A DNA stretch of 64,000 nucleotides from Vandiemenella viatica (lineage: Eukaryota > Arthropoda > Insecta > Orthoptera > Morabidae), in contig JARYHS010008074.1 in the NCBI GenBank assembly GCA_031002005.1, positions 273,793,930-273,857,929 of the forward strand, in the 5' to 3' direction. The notes beneath the pieces were generated by a model. The model saw nothing but the letters and a program-made list of their open reading frames with translations. It ran no database searches and had not been told where the DNA came from. Of the stretch, positions 36,560 through 48,203 are shown piece by piece. Within the stretch, counting starts at the first letter, position 1, and every line of letters begins with the position of its first letter. The position numbers and the translations under genes are program-made.

Positions 36560-36863
36560 TTTCATATGACTTATGAAAGTTATTCATGAAAGTTCACAAG
36601 TCGATGCATTTTTTCGTATTTTTCAGAACGTTTTAGACTATGTACCACACAATCGCCTTTTAGCAAAGATTCGAGAGCAAGGTATGTCAAATCAGATTTG
36701 TGAATGGATGCGAGATTTTCTAACTGACCGGTCACAATATGTTGTTTTGATGGGGAAGCCTCTTCTAATCTTGATATTAACTCGAGGAATTGTAACAGGA
36801 CAACTTCTTTTCTTAATTTTTATAAACGATCTCAGAGACAACGTTAATAGCTGTCTGCTATAG
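36560..36863 (+). pseudogene. LINE reverse transcriptase fragment
   Basis: The open frame is 96 codons with a DYVPHNRLLAKIREQG stretch, WMRDFLTDRSQYVV, and a GQLLFLIFINDL stretch. These are RT blocks 3-4 of CR1/jockey-type LINEs (normally PQGSxLGPLLFLIYINDL). The FADD catalytic block should follow and is lost after 36863. Confidence 0.8.
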
Positions 36864-36869
36864 TTCGCT

Positions 36870-38018
36870 GATCTTCAAAATAATAGTTTCTTCCTAAAAC
36901 AACAGTTCGATTGCTAGCCCTGTTCACTCTATCAGGTGAAGCAATATCACCGAATTAAATACTAAACACTTGAACACACACATGAAGAGCTCAACAGCAT
37001 ATCGGTGGGTAATATATTCTGACATTTGGAGCAAGAACAGCACTACCACGGGAAATGGTTCTCAATGGCCACTAACCATGCGACCTAGACCCATTTGGTA
37101 TAGCTTGCGTCGTTTCTCTCAGTGATCCAGTGATCCGGAGACAGAGAATAGTGTATGGACAGAACAGCGTTATACAGACCTTAAAATTTGGTAAAAGTGT
37201 CTAGGAAGCATATATGACATTCCGATAGTAAGCATTGACATATCTACTAAATTACTGCCTGAAAGAGGTATACTAAGCCATTGTAATGCCAAATGTTATA
37301 TTTTCTTGTAAAATCTAGATCAATTTTCTCATAAAGGGACTAAGAAAAGCTATCACACGAAGCAGCAACAATCAGCAATATTTAATCAGGAATCGGAGTG
37401 CACAAACCATTATCAAATTCCACAGTTGTTTGATGAGATCAGCTATACAAACAAACTCTTCTGTTTGCGCTCCAACGATTTCACAGAGCTACATTTATCA
37501 CGCCCCCCCCCCCGTAATACTTTCAATTAACTGATACGTTCGTGTTCACGATGTAGCCGAGAATTTTTTACATTGAAATTGGAAGTACAGAACTGTTCAT
37601 CGGACCATTTACCACAACAGGCAAACAACTTCCAGAAGGATTTTTTTTTTTGTTATAAAGCGAGTGAAATTTGGTGCAAACCACACTATCTCTATTTCAG
37701 TGTCAACGTCATGAAAGGGAAAGCAGAATTTTACCTCCATGTCTTACACTAGGGTACTCATCTGCTTGTAGCTACATTTGCAAGCTTTATAACTGACAAA
37801 CCTTCAATGTTTGCATGTCTAACCCAAGTCCATCAGTTCTCTGATACATCCGCTCATCACCCTCTCCAATAAATGATTTTGAAACCTCTTCCTACCATCT
37901 GCATAACTTAGTATGCCATCATATCTTATACTCCTCATTACAAAGATGGTACACAACACCAGTGGAAGCTAATCTCAGCATCTCGATACTCATCTTTAGA
38001 GCAAAAATTAACTAAAGA
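36870..38018. other. spacer
   Basis: No gene recognised. A C-run lies near 37502-37512 and a T-run near 37642. Confidence 0.4.
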
Positions 38019-38240
38019 AGCGGCCTGGTGGCTCAGTGGTTAACGTGTCTGACTGTAGATAGAAAGGTTGACGGTTCGAATCCCTGGCTTGGCGGCTATT
38101 TTAATAAGCCCTTAACCCAACCTACATCTCTGACACAGCTTGCTGTGTAATGTGAAGTACGCCAGAACACTTCCGTGGCTCGTATTTCACGTTAAACTGT
38201 AGGTCCCCTCTAGGGCTAACAACCCTAGTTGTAACACGGT
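38019..38240 (+). repeat. tRNA-derived SINE, family B
   Basis: The tRNA-like head has an A-box (TGGCTCAGTGG near 38029) and a B-box GGTTCGAATCC (38073-38083). A body follows with the word CACGTTAAACTGTAGG (near 38188). The same word is found in the SINE piece at 63298-63440. Confidence 0.7.
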
Positions 38241-39087
38241 TGTCTACACATCCAAAAGCTACAATTCAAAACAAAAGAAGACTTAACGTAATCGTATTTG
38301 GGTCCAAACGAACATACATACAACTATACCCAAGGAAATGGCCTGAAGAGGATCTAATACTTGGAAAAGGGAGCAAACAGTCAGCCAGTCATACGAAAAA
38401 TCTGAATATCACGTCTTTTATCTCTGAGCTCATCATGATGTTCTGTGCATAAAAAACAAGCACACACTCATGAAAGGATAATTTTTAAGAAGGATTTGGT
38501 CTGGTATAAGGCAAAGGGATATAGGTATGGACAATATAGGTAAAACAAAAGCGGTAATTAGTAGTGGTCTATTGTATGTGACGGCCATCAAAGGACGCCG
38601 CCATTCATAAATCATCAAGCTGTCAAAAAGGTATGAAAAGGTCCTTTTAATATGCAAATGAGGCCACGTGCCACTTCTTAACCTAAGTTATGGGTCGTTA
38701 ATTGTATACTAATGGGAATAATATGCTAATGAGGGTCGGTACTTTTTTTGGACGCAGCTGTGAGCCCAGATCATATATCGTCTTAATGGGGTCATTATTT
38801 ATACGCGGCCAGGGTACAAAACCTCAATTACATGGTCTTAGAATATTAATTACTCACTAATTCAATTGATTATGCTCGAAATGCAGTATAATATTCACTT
38901 TTCTTTTTATTCTGGGGTCATCGGTTCTATATTTTAAAAGAAGTTTTACATATTTTAATTTGTACTAGGGGTGTGACCATTCAAATGGCAAGGATATTTT
39001 CTCAGTATTAAAATGGCGTTTAATTCATTTAATTCTGAGAAGTGGTTTAAAAGATACGAATGTTAACTTTTAACTGAGTCTTAAGCC
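38241..39087. other. spacer
   Basis: Nothing recognised. Two similar octamer-like words, TATGCAAATGAG and TATGCTAATGAG, occur near 38649 and 38721. Confidence 0.35.
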
Positions 39088-39470
39088 GGGAGCGACTGAA
39101 TTTTAAGTAGGCGGGCCGGCTCCCCTTGCCCCGGCTCCGGGAGCGGCTGCATTTTAAGTAGGAAGCCCGGCTCCCCCTACCCCGCGCGGCATGTATTCAC
39201 CCGCCGCCCCTGCCCCGACGAACGGTCGGTTAGGACCGGCTGTGGTGGCGTACTGCCGGCTGGGTCCGGCCGATGGGTCGGTGGAATGGCTGCCTGGCCC
39301 GGGTGATGGTCGACTTGGTCCGGGCGATGGACCGGTGAACTGGCGGCTGGGCCCGCTGTGGTGGCGTACTGCCAGCTTGGCTGGGGCGATTGGCTGGTGG
39401 ACTGTCGACTTGGCCCTGGCGATTGACCAGTGAAATGACGGCTGGTTCCGGCTATGGTGAGTGGTGCCCC
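39088..39470. repeat. GC-rich minisatellite
   Basis: Two units of about 51 bp start GGGAGCG(A/G)CTG-ATTTTAAGTAGG. A longer array of imperfect GGCTGG-CCGG-GATGG-CGGTG units follows. It is much more GC-rich than its surroundings. A plus-strand open frame (39191-39433) crosses it and reads as repeats of low complexity, so I do not call a gene. Confidence 0.65.
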
Positions 39471-39473
39471 TCA

Positions 39474-39735
39474 GACCACGGCAATAAGTTAGGGTGGTGT
39501 TATAGTCACGTGCACTAGTACGTGTCGCATGTTGTTCTCATGACAGAACATGGAAGAAACAGTCAACAATTGAAGCAGTTTGTTCAGATTTTTCAGGTTT
39601 TCTGACGATCAATTTCGAAGAAAATGCATTCACTTTTATGGTGATCAGTAGGTTAGAGTTAGTTCAACTTAAGTGAACTGTGGGTTGTTATATTGTGTAC
39701 ATCACTGCAATAAGTTAGGGTGGTGTTCTTGTCAG
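39474..39735 (+). repeat. dispersed repeat with CAATAAGTTAGGGTGGTGTT
   Basis: The word CAATAAGTTAGGGTGGTGTT occurs at about 39480 and again near 39708. The same word with over 80 bp of similar flank recurs near 42851, so this is a dispersed family. Confidence 0.7.
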
Positions 39736-40619
39736 CGGTTCCATGCTATTAATAGCACTCTGCAGTCTATCCTAAAGCGTTATACTTTGCCCATGAATGT
39801 TTAATAGCAAATAATTGATAATTTATTGCCGTATTACACATATATACACTAAGAAGAAATATTCACAACTTTTGCCTGCGCTATTCACAGAGGCACGTTT
39901 TCTTGGGGAGATTAATATCTGAACATGGGAAAATATTAACCAAGAAATACTGCTTCACTCAAGCTCCTTTCTTAGCAAACATTATTGACGGATTAACGAA
40001 AACTTAATTTACATTTTACCATGTTATTTTGACCCAGGTTTAAACGTTTCATATGCTTTTTGAAATTACAGAAATGCATTTTTCAGAGGTTTCGTTAAGA
40101 CTTGTGATGGACACTAGGGAAAATATTTAGTTACCTCAACGACATATCGAGTCTTCTTCTCGTCGAGGGGATTTATTCTGCTGGAGGATGCTTGAGTCTT
40201 GCGATTTGAATGTCTGCAAAACGTGGAGTTCTTCGTGATAAATTTATAAACTTTCTGAAGCAAATCACTGCCACAATTTTTTTAAAGTATGCTGTACACA
40301 CTACAAGGCATAGACACATAGAGCGTCATAGTACACCAAGATACATGAAAATATTAAAACACACACCAAATGTACATCGAAGATACTGACTGCAAGTCAC
40401 ACATCGTTAAATGCACGAAGGACCGACAATACCGTTAAAAACCACCAAGATTTCTTAGAGGCATTTCTTGTTTTTCTACGCATGAAGTCTTTAGTTATCA
40501 ACCTAAAGATGAAAGAACGAAGTCACAAAATTTAACATAATCTCATTCAAATGGTTGTTCTGCAGATGTTTCATTGTCATTAAACCACCCCTTAAATATT
40601 TTTATAAGGGTTGCAGAGA

Positions 40620-41310
40620 ACTTCGTAAATAGAATCGGGCGAGAAACAATTTAGTCCAGCACAATGAAGAGTTTGGTCTGGTAGTCAATCTGTCCAAGAA
40701 CAAGGTTGTAATCTTCTATAAGAGAAAATTCCAGGTAACCCTATCAATAAAAGTCAATAAGACCGAGCAATTGTGCACATTAAAATATTCAGGCACTGTG
40801 GTGAACGAGCAGGGTGACTGCAAGAAAGAAATCAAATCTTGAATAGAACAGTCGAGGAGACAATTTATCAGCATGAAATTTATTTCATAAGATCAGATCT
40901 CAGTCTGCAATTGAGAATGGGAATGATTCATTGCTATGTGTTCTCCATTTCTTTTTCTTTATGGGTGCGAAAGCTGTACCTACAGAAAAGAATTGAAGTT
41001 TTCGAAATGTATTTCTATCGTCGTCTCTTACACATATCTTGAGATGCTGAAAATCTCAAACGAAGAAGTACTTCATCGGATAGAGAAACAAAAAGAACTG
41101 CTCCCCACGATAAAGCATAAGAAAACACAATATCTAGGACACATTATGCGAGGTGGGAGGCACCAGCTACTGCAACTCATCATTGAAGAGAAGATATAGG
41201 TTAAAAGATCTGTTGGAAGGAGATGGATTTCATGGCTGAAGGACATTCAGAGATGGTACAACTGCACGTCAGAAGAGGCTTTCTATGTTGCAAAAATCAC
41301 AAACGGCTAA
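40620..41310 (+). pseudogene. LINE C-terminal remnant (endonuclease/RT-type ORF2 end)
   Basis: Broken frames give a GLVVNLSKNK-like stretch near 40675-40705 and LGHIMRGGRHQLLQLIIEEKI near 41135-41199. A GRRWISWLKDIQRWYNCTSEE stretch follows near 41215-41275. This order is typical of the end of insect RTE/R-type LINE ORF2. The frame shifts several times and ends without a visible A-tail. Confidence 0.7.
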
Positions 41311-42778
41311 TTTCAGTTATACGTCTCACAAATTGTACATTATCATAGGGTATTACGTTTTATACCGGTAAATACTCTATTACTAAGAAAATATGATCAC
41401 ACGATCAGATACAGGAGTTAAATGAATTCGGTATTGTGGTCTTAGTGCATGCCTATTGTTTCTGAGTGGGGTGTCTGTTTTTTCTTTAAAAAATAACACA
41501 CATAGTGCATACCATATCGTTGTGATACGATCAACTATATGTAGTTTTTGCCCTCTAAATCATTTGGCTCATGATGGTAATGTCATGCTCTGATAGGATT
41601 TTTTCTTCTTCTGATTATCGAAAACTATCATATCTACTGAAATAGAATGTTTATATGGATGTGTGTGTTATTTAGTTCGTATCAGTGTGTGCCAGTAAAA
41701 CGTAGTAATATCTCGTCATTGTTTGCTGCGTAATGTTAACTATACCGAAACGTTTCGGTAGTTTGGATACCACGGTAAACACAGGGACCTCTGTACTACG
41801 TAGTACTATCGGATTAGGTTAGATAAGCTTGTAAAGAGCTGGTCGTACTACCGGTGACACCACGCTTTGTGTACTTCCTTCGGGAGTGTCCAACCATCCG
41901 TCAGCACATTTTTCAGTTCGACCCGTGAACATAGACACACGTGCATTCAAGGTATAAATCTATACTCTTTTCCTCAGATACGCGATCGAAATACATTTCT
42001 GAAGTTTCAAAATTCTGTCCTCGACCATCACATAAGTTTTCATCAATTACAGAAAAATCTTAAGATAGAATCGTAACGGACCCCACATAGACATCACACG
42101 AGTGGGCATCTTCGTACACCAAACACTCGCTAGCATACATTGTAAACATGTATTATGTGTCACTTCCCACGTATTTCCTTAAAAAAGGTGTGAAAAAAAT
42201 GATTAAAATACCTTAAGCCACAAAATTCCATAAATATAGTAGAAGTTGGAAAAAATTTATTTCGTTTCATTTCATGAAAAAGTCACGATTTACATCTGCC
42301 TGCATTACACAGCAAAGTGGCATCTTTATGAAGTGTATTCATCACTGTAATGGACTAAAGAAAAGCGTGATATTTGTGTAAATTGCGTGTTCGGCTGATA
42401 AGGCAGTCTCCAGGAAGAAGAAGAAGAAATAGTATGATAACTGGACAGATATGTGCATCACAGAGCTCAATGTTATCGAATGCCTAGCCATCAGTAGACA
42501 CACGAGCCGTCATAACTTATGTTATGTTAGGATAAGTTCAGGTCAGCTGATAAAATGTCAAGAAACTGATAAAATACAGCCAAAAATTGGTAAAAATTGT
42601 AAATTTCCTCCATGAATGAAGTCAATGATCGATATAACAATTACACGACACGTATATGAAATTCCCATCCATGAAGGATGAAATCTTTACAAATTTTCTG
42701 TCTGTGGAAAATCTGCCACCATCACTAGGTAGGCGAGACTTATCTTAAAAGCTAGTAAATGTTATATTGCTTGTTATA
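41311..42778. other. spacer with two perfect palindromes
   Basis: No gene supported. Perfect palindromes lie at 41743-41760 (TACCGAAACGTTTCGGTA) and 41793-41806 (GTACTACGTAGTAC). Confidence 0.5.
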
Positions 42779-42935
42779 GTAGGTTAGAGCAAGTTCAGAT
42801 TAGGTTAGGTCAACATAGGTGAACTGTGGTTTGTTATATATAGTGTTAGACCACAGCAATAAGTTAGGGTGGTGTTATAGTCACGTTCACTAATTATCAT
42901 AGTGTTGTTTTCATTACTTCGTTGAGACATGGAAA
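42779..42935 (+). repeat. dispersed repeat, second locus
   Basis: This matches 39474-39735: GTAGGTTAGAG, then GTGAACTGTGG, then GACCACAGCAATAAGTTAGG. The blocks are in the same order as the two pieces at 39.5-39.7 kb. Confidence 0.7.
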
Positions 42936-43516
42936 TCCTAACGTACTTCACATTCCCGAGGGGCTTTAACTTAAATCTTGATCGGGGGTGTTACAGTTAT
43001 GCGCGCCATTTACTCAATATCGCTTGTGAAACGTTTACTTCATGTAATGAAGGTAGGATAAGTTAGTATAATCTCAGGTTAAGCCTCGTTTTTTACAATT
43101 GGGGACTAATGTGAAGCGATAACTTAATGTATCGAAGGTGGAATGAACTAGAGTTTAACCCCAGTGTTAGGTTAATCAACCAGCACACCCTAGCAGTAAT
43201 TGAGGTTACAGTAGGAGTATCAGGCTAGGCAATCCCAGCATGTTACATTCTGTTAGCTCAGGTTAGCGCGCTCGCTCATGACTGACCAAAAAATCATCAG
43301 ATAGCTTAGGTACAAGATGTGCAAAGGATGGCATCTCTTGACCATACACCTCTGTGTTTTACTCTCATAGGGAGTGTTCGTCAAACACCCAACTCATTAT
43401 ATGTACCATCAATACATAGGTGGCCACTGATGGTGAAATTCTGTAACTATATTTAGACACACACACTCACATGTCAATGCATACACCACAATTCCACTCG
43501 ACACCACACAAATACA

Positions 43517-43742
43517 AGTAACTTAATTACGTGATGTATTTTTCCGGAATTTAGTCGGATCCCCCCACCCATCGATGGTGAGGCCATCGTCAGTTTTAGA
43601 CCTTTTTTTCTTTTTTTAACTCTACTGTTCTTGAAGGAATTTAAAAAATGACGTGAGATTTTTGTCGATCCCCTCCCCCTTGGTGAGATTTCACCGAACA
43701 TCTCCCCCCCCATTTCACCTCACGTAATTAATGGACGCCCCC
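43517..43742. mobile_element. MITE-like, related ends to 12071-12420
   Basis: The reverse complement of the right end is GGGGGCGTCCATTAATTACG, continuing TGAGG. The left end keeps TTAATTACGTGATG. The body has C-runs like the MITE at 12 kb. The left terminus is damaged. Confidence 0.5.
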
Positions 43743-44847
43743 TTAACCATTGAGCTACCATAGCGATGAATCGCCGTACTTACGGAAAAGTATTTCGAAA
43801 TCAACAAAAAGACTAGTCATGGTATTATAATAAATCTAAAACGCTTGTGACAGTGGAGATTTTGCAAAGTGGCAGAAGTTTAAGGGGATAGGTACAGCTA
43901 ACACATACAAATATTTGTAGAAATTGAAATTTCATTTTCTCCGAATCCATTTAAATTTAAGGGTTCAAATTTCGTAGCTCCATACAACTGTTATAAAATG
44001 TTTTAAAATAAAAATATTATTTGACATTATGTTAATGTACCGTCAAAACTGACAGTTAAAAAAATATGTCATCTTTAGGGTCTTTAATGATAGAAAGGAT
44101 AATATTTGAAATTTTGCTGAAATCTTTTATTTAATCCAGTGGGTGATTCCTTATACCGGGAATCTTTCAGTCGCCAGAGCCTCGTCCGTACAAACAGGGT
44201 GCACCACGTGAAGGAGAGGTTGACATTTGGTTAGTATAGCCTCTCCCAAACCCTTACACCCCATCTAGGAAATTAGTTATACCAATAATATAATACATTA
44301 ACATTGTTGTTAAATTTAAAAAATTTAAAGAAATTAAAATTCTTCCTTTTTTTGTTTAAACATATATGCGTATTTTACATTTGTGAAAAGGTGCATAAAG
44401 AGCAATGGTAGGAACTGTAGTAATTAGTATGTAGAACATGTCCTGCAAATTTGTAAAAAGATCTATGCATGTGGAAGTACGTAGTTATCCTTAAAACCAA
44501 TTGATGAATTGCTGTTTTGAGATATTTAAGGTTAAAGATTTGGTTTACCTTCAAGTACAGTAAGATTTAAGTGGCTGTCAATCGTGCAGGACTTCGCTTA
44601 GTCGCACATAACTCCCACACTGTCAAAGATATTTAAATAATTTTTTCACCAACATGAAGTCAAAGGTAAAAATAATTTTTGTGGATCGAAAGAAAAAAAA
44701 AATCATTTTTTGAAACCTGTTAACTGTACCTACCCCCTTAAAGAAATAAGATTAAAATTATATTAACAAAATAGTGTATGTGTTGACAGGTGGAAAACGG
44801 ATCATGAAGCTGGTTCGCGTCAAAGACAATAGTCCATAAAGGAAATA
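43743..44847. other. AT-rich spacer
   Basis: No gene or repeat recognised. Confidence 0.4.
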
Positions 44848-44855
44848 CCTGTCAC
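44848..44855. repeat. 8-bp target duplication CCTGTCAC (left)
   Basis: Identical to 56108-56115 beyond the other end of the hAT element. Confidence 0.85.
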
Positions 44856-45289
44856 CAGGGATGGCCAACCCGCGGCCCGCGGGCCACTTGTGGCCCGCGG
44901 TAGGTCATTTTGTGGCCTGCGGAGCTGGATCATTGATTCATTATATATGTAAGCTTTGACTTTCAATGGTGATATCTACACTAAGTTAAGCAGATACTCA
45001 ACCAAGTCATCGCTCGATTGATCTTGCAGGGATGGAAAGTGCGGGTGAACAACCGAGCGAGCATTATCACGGCTAATGTTCCTGTAAGTTTCAGCGTGTT
45101 AGTGGTTCGCCTGACTGATTCTTAGAGCGCTTGTGTCGGTTATTGATCTCCTAGCAGTTAATGTTTCCACCCATAGATGGAAGTACACTCTTTTCTTTGA
45201 TTGTTGTATTTGATTCGAAATGCATTGTCTAAATTCCATGTGTCTGTTGTACTGAAGTATTTGTGGCGTTTTGTCGTGATCGACGTTTA

Positions 45290-45293
45290 AGAA
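45290..45293. repeat. 4-bp target duplication AGAA (left of retrovirus)
   Basis: Matches 53940-53943. Ty3/gypsy integrases normally make 4-6 bp duplications. Confidence 0.8.
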
Positions 45294-46037
45294 TGTAAGG
45301 GAGCCAAATAAATCCCCGTAACATTGTGTTAAAGCGGAGTGAATATTCGTCCTCTGCTAGAGGCGCAGAGCGCTGCGGCGTAACGTAATACTACGCCTTC
45401 GCTGATAAGCGTCAGCAACTTGTAGCAAGTGCACATGCACTGAGGCAGTGCGCCTCGGGAGTGTGAATGTAACACATCGATGTAGCGAGCGTGTCGTGAT
45501 TTACTACCAACATTGTCGCTTTGTACCCCATTTCGGCAACAGGAGTCTAAATTCAAGCTAGCGGGGGTATTGCTAACATATTGCGTGGTGCAGAAATTAC
45601 GTTCCTGTATTTATGCAACTGTCCGTGTGTAAGTTAACGGCGAATAAATTGGAACTAATCTGTAATCTCTGTTTCCGTCAGTAATAAACCTTACTAAACC
45701 GTATCAGGCTAACAACACTCAAGCCAAAGAACTCTACGCAGCCTTCAATATAAAACAATTAACATCTTTTATTATACATTAGTTGTTTCGGCAGCTATTG
45801 TCCACGCAGTTGTCGATTCTGCGTCATCAACAATCGACTGGTGTCAGCAGAAGGCCGTCGTCCTGACAAGAAGAAAAGAAGAACATCAAGAAGACGTTGC
45901 TATCGGTCAGGTTAGTGATCACACCTCCGATAGTCAACCAGTCAATCAATATCCACTCAGCCATCAAAACGGGACTCTGGCGTCATCTGCGGGACTCAAA
46001 CCCTGCACCACACGCCACATAAACAGAGCCTACTACA
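45294..46037 (+). repeat. 5' LTR of the endogenous retrovirus
   Basis: It is 744 bp with ends TGTAAGG and TACTACA. It differs from the 3' LTR (725 bp) mainly by small indels: an extra block near 45440, a longer AAG-rich stretch near 45870-45885, and changes near 46014-46030. AATAAA-type signals occur near the start and in the middle. No clear TATA box was chosen. Confidence 0.88.
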
Positions 46038-46041
46038 AAAG

Positions 46042-46060
46042 TGGCTGTCAGATCGTGGGA
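46042..46060 (+). other. primer binding site, probably tRNA-Leu type
   Basis: TGGCTGTCAGATCGTGGGA lies four bases after the LTR. It starts with TGG (complement of CCA). The TGTCAGA-GTGGGA pattern resembles leucine-tRNA primer sites. The exact tRNA is an inference. Confidence 0.55.
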
Positions 46061-46346
46061 TTTATTCGATACGGAAGGTGTTAGAAAGTGAATGTTGGTA
46101 GTCGCGAACGTAAAAAATTGTGGAACAGTGCCCGGAAGAAGGAGAACGTCGGTTCGAGCCCAGGAACCAGTGGAGCCAAAAGCAGCCTGTGGAGCCAAGC
46201 AGCAGCCCAACGGCGGTGAGGAACAACGCGGTAGCAGCCTCCAGACAACGGCAGTAGCGTCGGTCGGTGAATTCCAGCGTCGGAAGTTAGTAGTAGGTGA
46301 ACGGGGATTCGAGCACACCAACCTGTAACTTCGAAGTTTGGCTAAT

Positions 46347-46354
46347 AGGTGAGT
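46347..46354 (+). promoter_or_regulatory. splice donor AG|GTGAGT in the leader
   Basis: A perfect consensus donor lies 10 bases before the gag start at 46365. Gypsy-type retroviruses make env mRNA by splicing the leader to env, so this is the likely donor. A candidate acceptor lies near 51044 (TATGGTTAG). Confidence 0.55.
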
Positions 46355-46364
46355 GGAAATCACC

Positions 46365-47222
46365 ATGTCTGTCCTTCTAGAGAATAGAGAAGTCCCTTTG
46401 CAAGACGCAATTAACATTTTGAGTCAAAAATTGGCGGAATTAAACCCGCGTAGAGTTGTTGATCCTGAATCGAAGTCTAAAATTAATAATGCAGTTATGA
46501 ATAGTAATTTAACATTTGGTGGTACAGCTAATGAGTCAATTCAAGAATTTTTTATGAAATTTGAAGATTTTTTGTCATTTAGTGATTTGTCAAGTAGTGA
46601 GAAAATGAGGATTCTGAGGACCAAATTGGTCGGTGAAGCATTTAAGTTTGTTGTTTATGATGATGATTGCAAACAAACTGAGACGTATGAAGGGTTGAAA
46701 GATGAGCTTTTAAAGCGCTTTTCAAAGAAGCAGACATTGAGATTTTATAGGGAACAGTTACGTAAGTTGAGAAGACAGCATGGGGAGGACATTCAACATT
46801 TTGCTGATAGAATTAAGATAGTAAATGATAATACATTCACATTAAAGGGTGCTGATGAGAGAGACCATAAGGAGTATAACCTTGTTGTAAGGCATGAGGC
46901 AGATCAAAGAGCACTTGACGCGTTTTTAGGTGGTTTAGGAGGTGAAATTGGAGAATATGTGAGCCTACAGAAACCCAAGACATTTAACGAGGCGATTGAG
47001 CATGCTGTGACGTATGAGCAAGTGAAGAGTAGGCCAGTAGGTGATCACAGAGAGAAGCCACCGAGGCGAGTATTTCATGCTAAGAGGGGGCCAAAATGTT
47101 ATGCATGTGGGAGATTTGGGCATATAGCTGTGAATTGTTCAAGTGAGTCAAGATTTCAGGGCAATTATCGTGGAAGGGGTAATAGGATGTGGCGTGGAAA
47201 AAGGTTGAACAAAAGAATTTAA
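46365..47222 (+). CDS. gag: Gag polyprotein of endogenous retrovirus
   Basis: The frame is 285 codons from the ATG at 46365 (A at -3) to the TAA at 47220. It contains a capsid-like helical region. A basic C-terminal part follows with one zinc knuckle, C-x2-C-x4-H-x4-C (CYACGRFGHIAVNC), around residues 245-260, then Arg/Gly-rich sequence. Gag builds the particle and binds RNA. The frame is intact to its stop, but the continuation into protease lies in another reading. Either a programmed frame change or further indels at 47200-47300 separate them. I could not choose a slippery site. Confidence 0.88.
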   Translation: MSVLLENREVPLQDAINILSQKLAELNPRRVVDPESKSKINNAVMNSNLTFGGTANESIQEFFMKFEDFLSFSDLSSSEKMRILRTKLVGEAFKFVVYDDDCKQTETYEGLKDELLKRFSKKQTLRFYREQLRKLRRQHGEDIQHFADRIKIVNDNTFTLKGADERDHKEYNLVVRHEADQRALDAFLGGLGGEIGEYVSLQKPKTFNEAIEHAVTYEQVKSRPVGDHREKPPRRVFHAKRGPKCYACGRFGHIAVNCSSESRFQGNYRGRGNRMWRGKRLNKRI

Positions 47223-47261
47223 ACGAGGAAGGGGTGAGCAGAGCCGCGATGTCGCACCCCC

Positions 47262-48185
47262 AGTAAAGAGGGTACCTGTTGTATTCCCAGGGCAAATCCT
47301 CAAGTGGCAAATTTAATTGTAAGTGTCAGCATAAGTGGAAGACAGTGCGATTTATTAGTTGATACAGGTGCTGAGGTGACCTTGTTGTCTAAGAGTATTT
47401 GTGGAACTCAGGGGTTATGTCCACCCGATTGTAAGATTACTGGTCTGGATGGGAGTAGAGATATTACAATATTGGGAATGAAGAATGTTACCATCTTAGT
47501 AGATAATTATGTTCATGATGCATTAGTTTATGTAGTACCTACACTAAATTCTTCATATCAGGGTATTTTAGGCATTGATTTTCTGACCAAGCACAATGCG
47601 GTGATCGATGTGGCGGAACGATCGATTGTTTTGCGGAAACACAAAAGTGTAGACCCACCTTCGTCGTTACCAGATAACAAACAGTGTTCGTGTCCAAAGG
47701 AGGGAAAGGCCATCCCAAATTTGGCAGTTACCCGAACCTACAAATCTGTCGCCCGTCTAACCAAAGCAGAGAAAATTCCAAAAGCATCAGGTAAAGTTAT
47801 TAATGTCCCAGTCCGAGATAGTTTAGGGTGTGATGAAAATTCTGTAGTATTGGTCGACACACCAGATGAGTCTGGATGGTTGGACTTGAACCAATGCTAT
47901 GTTAAGAGAAGTGTTTGTAAAGTGCGCACAGTTAACGGTAGTAGATGTGTTCCCGTTATAATTGAGAATTTTGGTGAAGAAGATGTTGAGATACCACGTG
48001 GTCATGAGATAGCACATGTCGAAGTTTTACGTGATAAGGAGCTAGCTAGCAGTATATTTGTTGATGTTGATGATGATGTTAATGAGGCTGACCATAGAGT
48101 AAGAGGTGAAAAGGCGCGTATTGCCCAAGTGAAGCGCGAAGTATGTTTTAAGGATAAGTTGAGCCACTTGCCCCAGAGAGATTAA
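47262..48185 (+). pseudogene. pol: Pol part 1: protease and linker to RT
   Basis: The reading has no ATG start. The aspartic protease motif LLVDTGAEVTLL is at about residues 17-28 counted from 47304 (Asp about 20), and an ILGIDFL stretch is near residue 90. A long linker to the RT follows. An in-frame TAA at 48183-48185 stops it, and the same frame continues directly with the RT at 48204, so a single stop is the break here. Confidence 0.85.
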
Positions 48186-48203
48186 GAGAAGATTGAAGGA
48201 TTA

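Noticed and set aside
38019..38096. Possible tRNA gene with anticodon-like GTA
   Set aside because: The A- and B-boxes are present but the arms do not pair well and it continues into a SINE body shared with 63298.
39191..39433. 80-codon open frame
   Set aside because: It is a translation of the GC-rich minisatellite.
42779..43280. TTAGG-like words as interstitial telomere repeats
   Set aside because: At most two units in a row (TTAGGTTAGG). They belong to a dispersed repeat.
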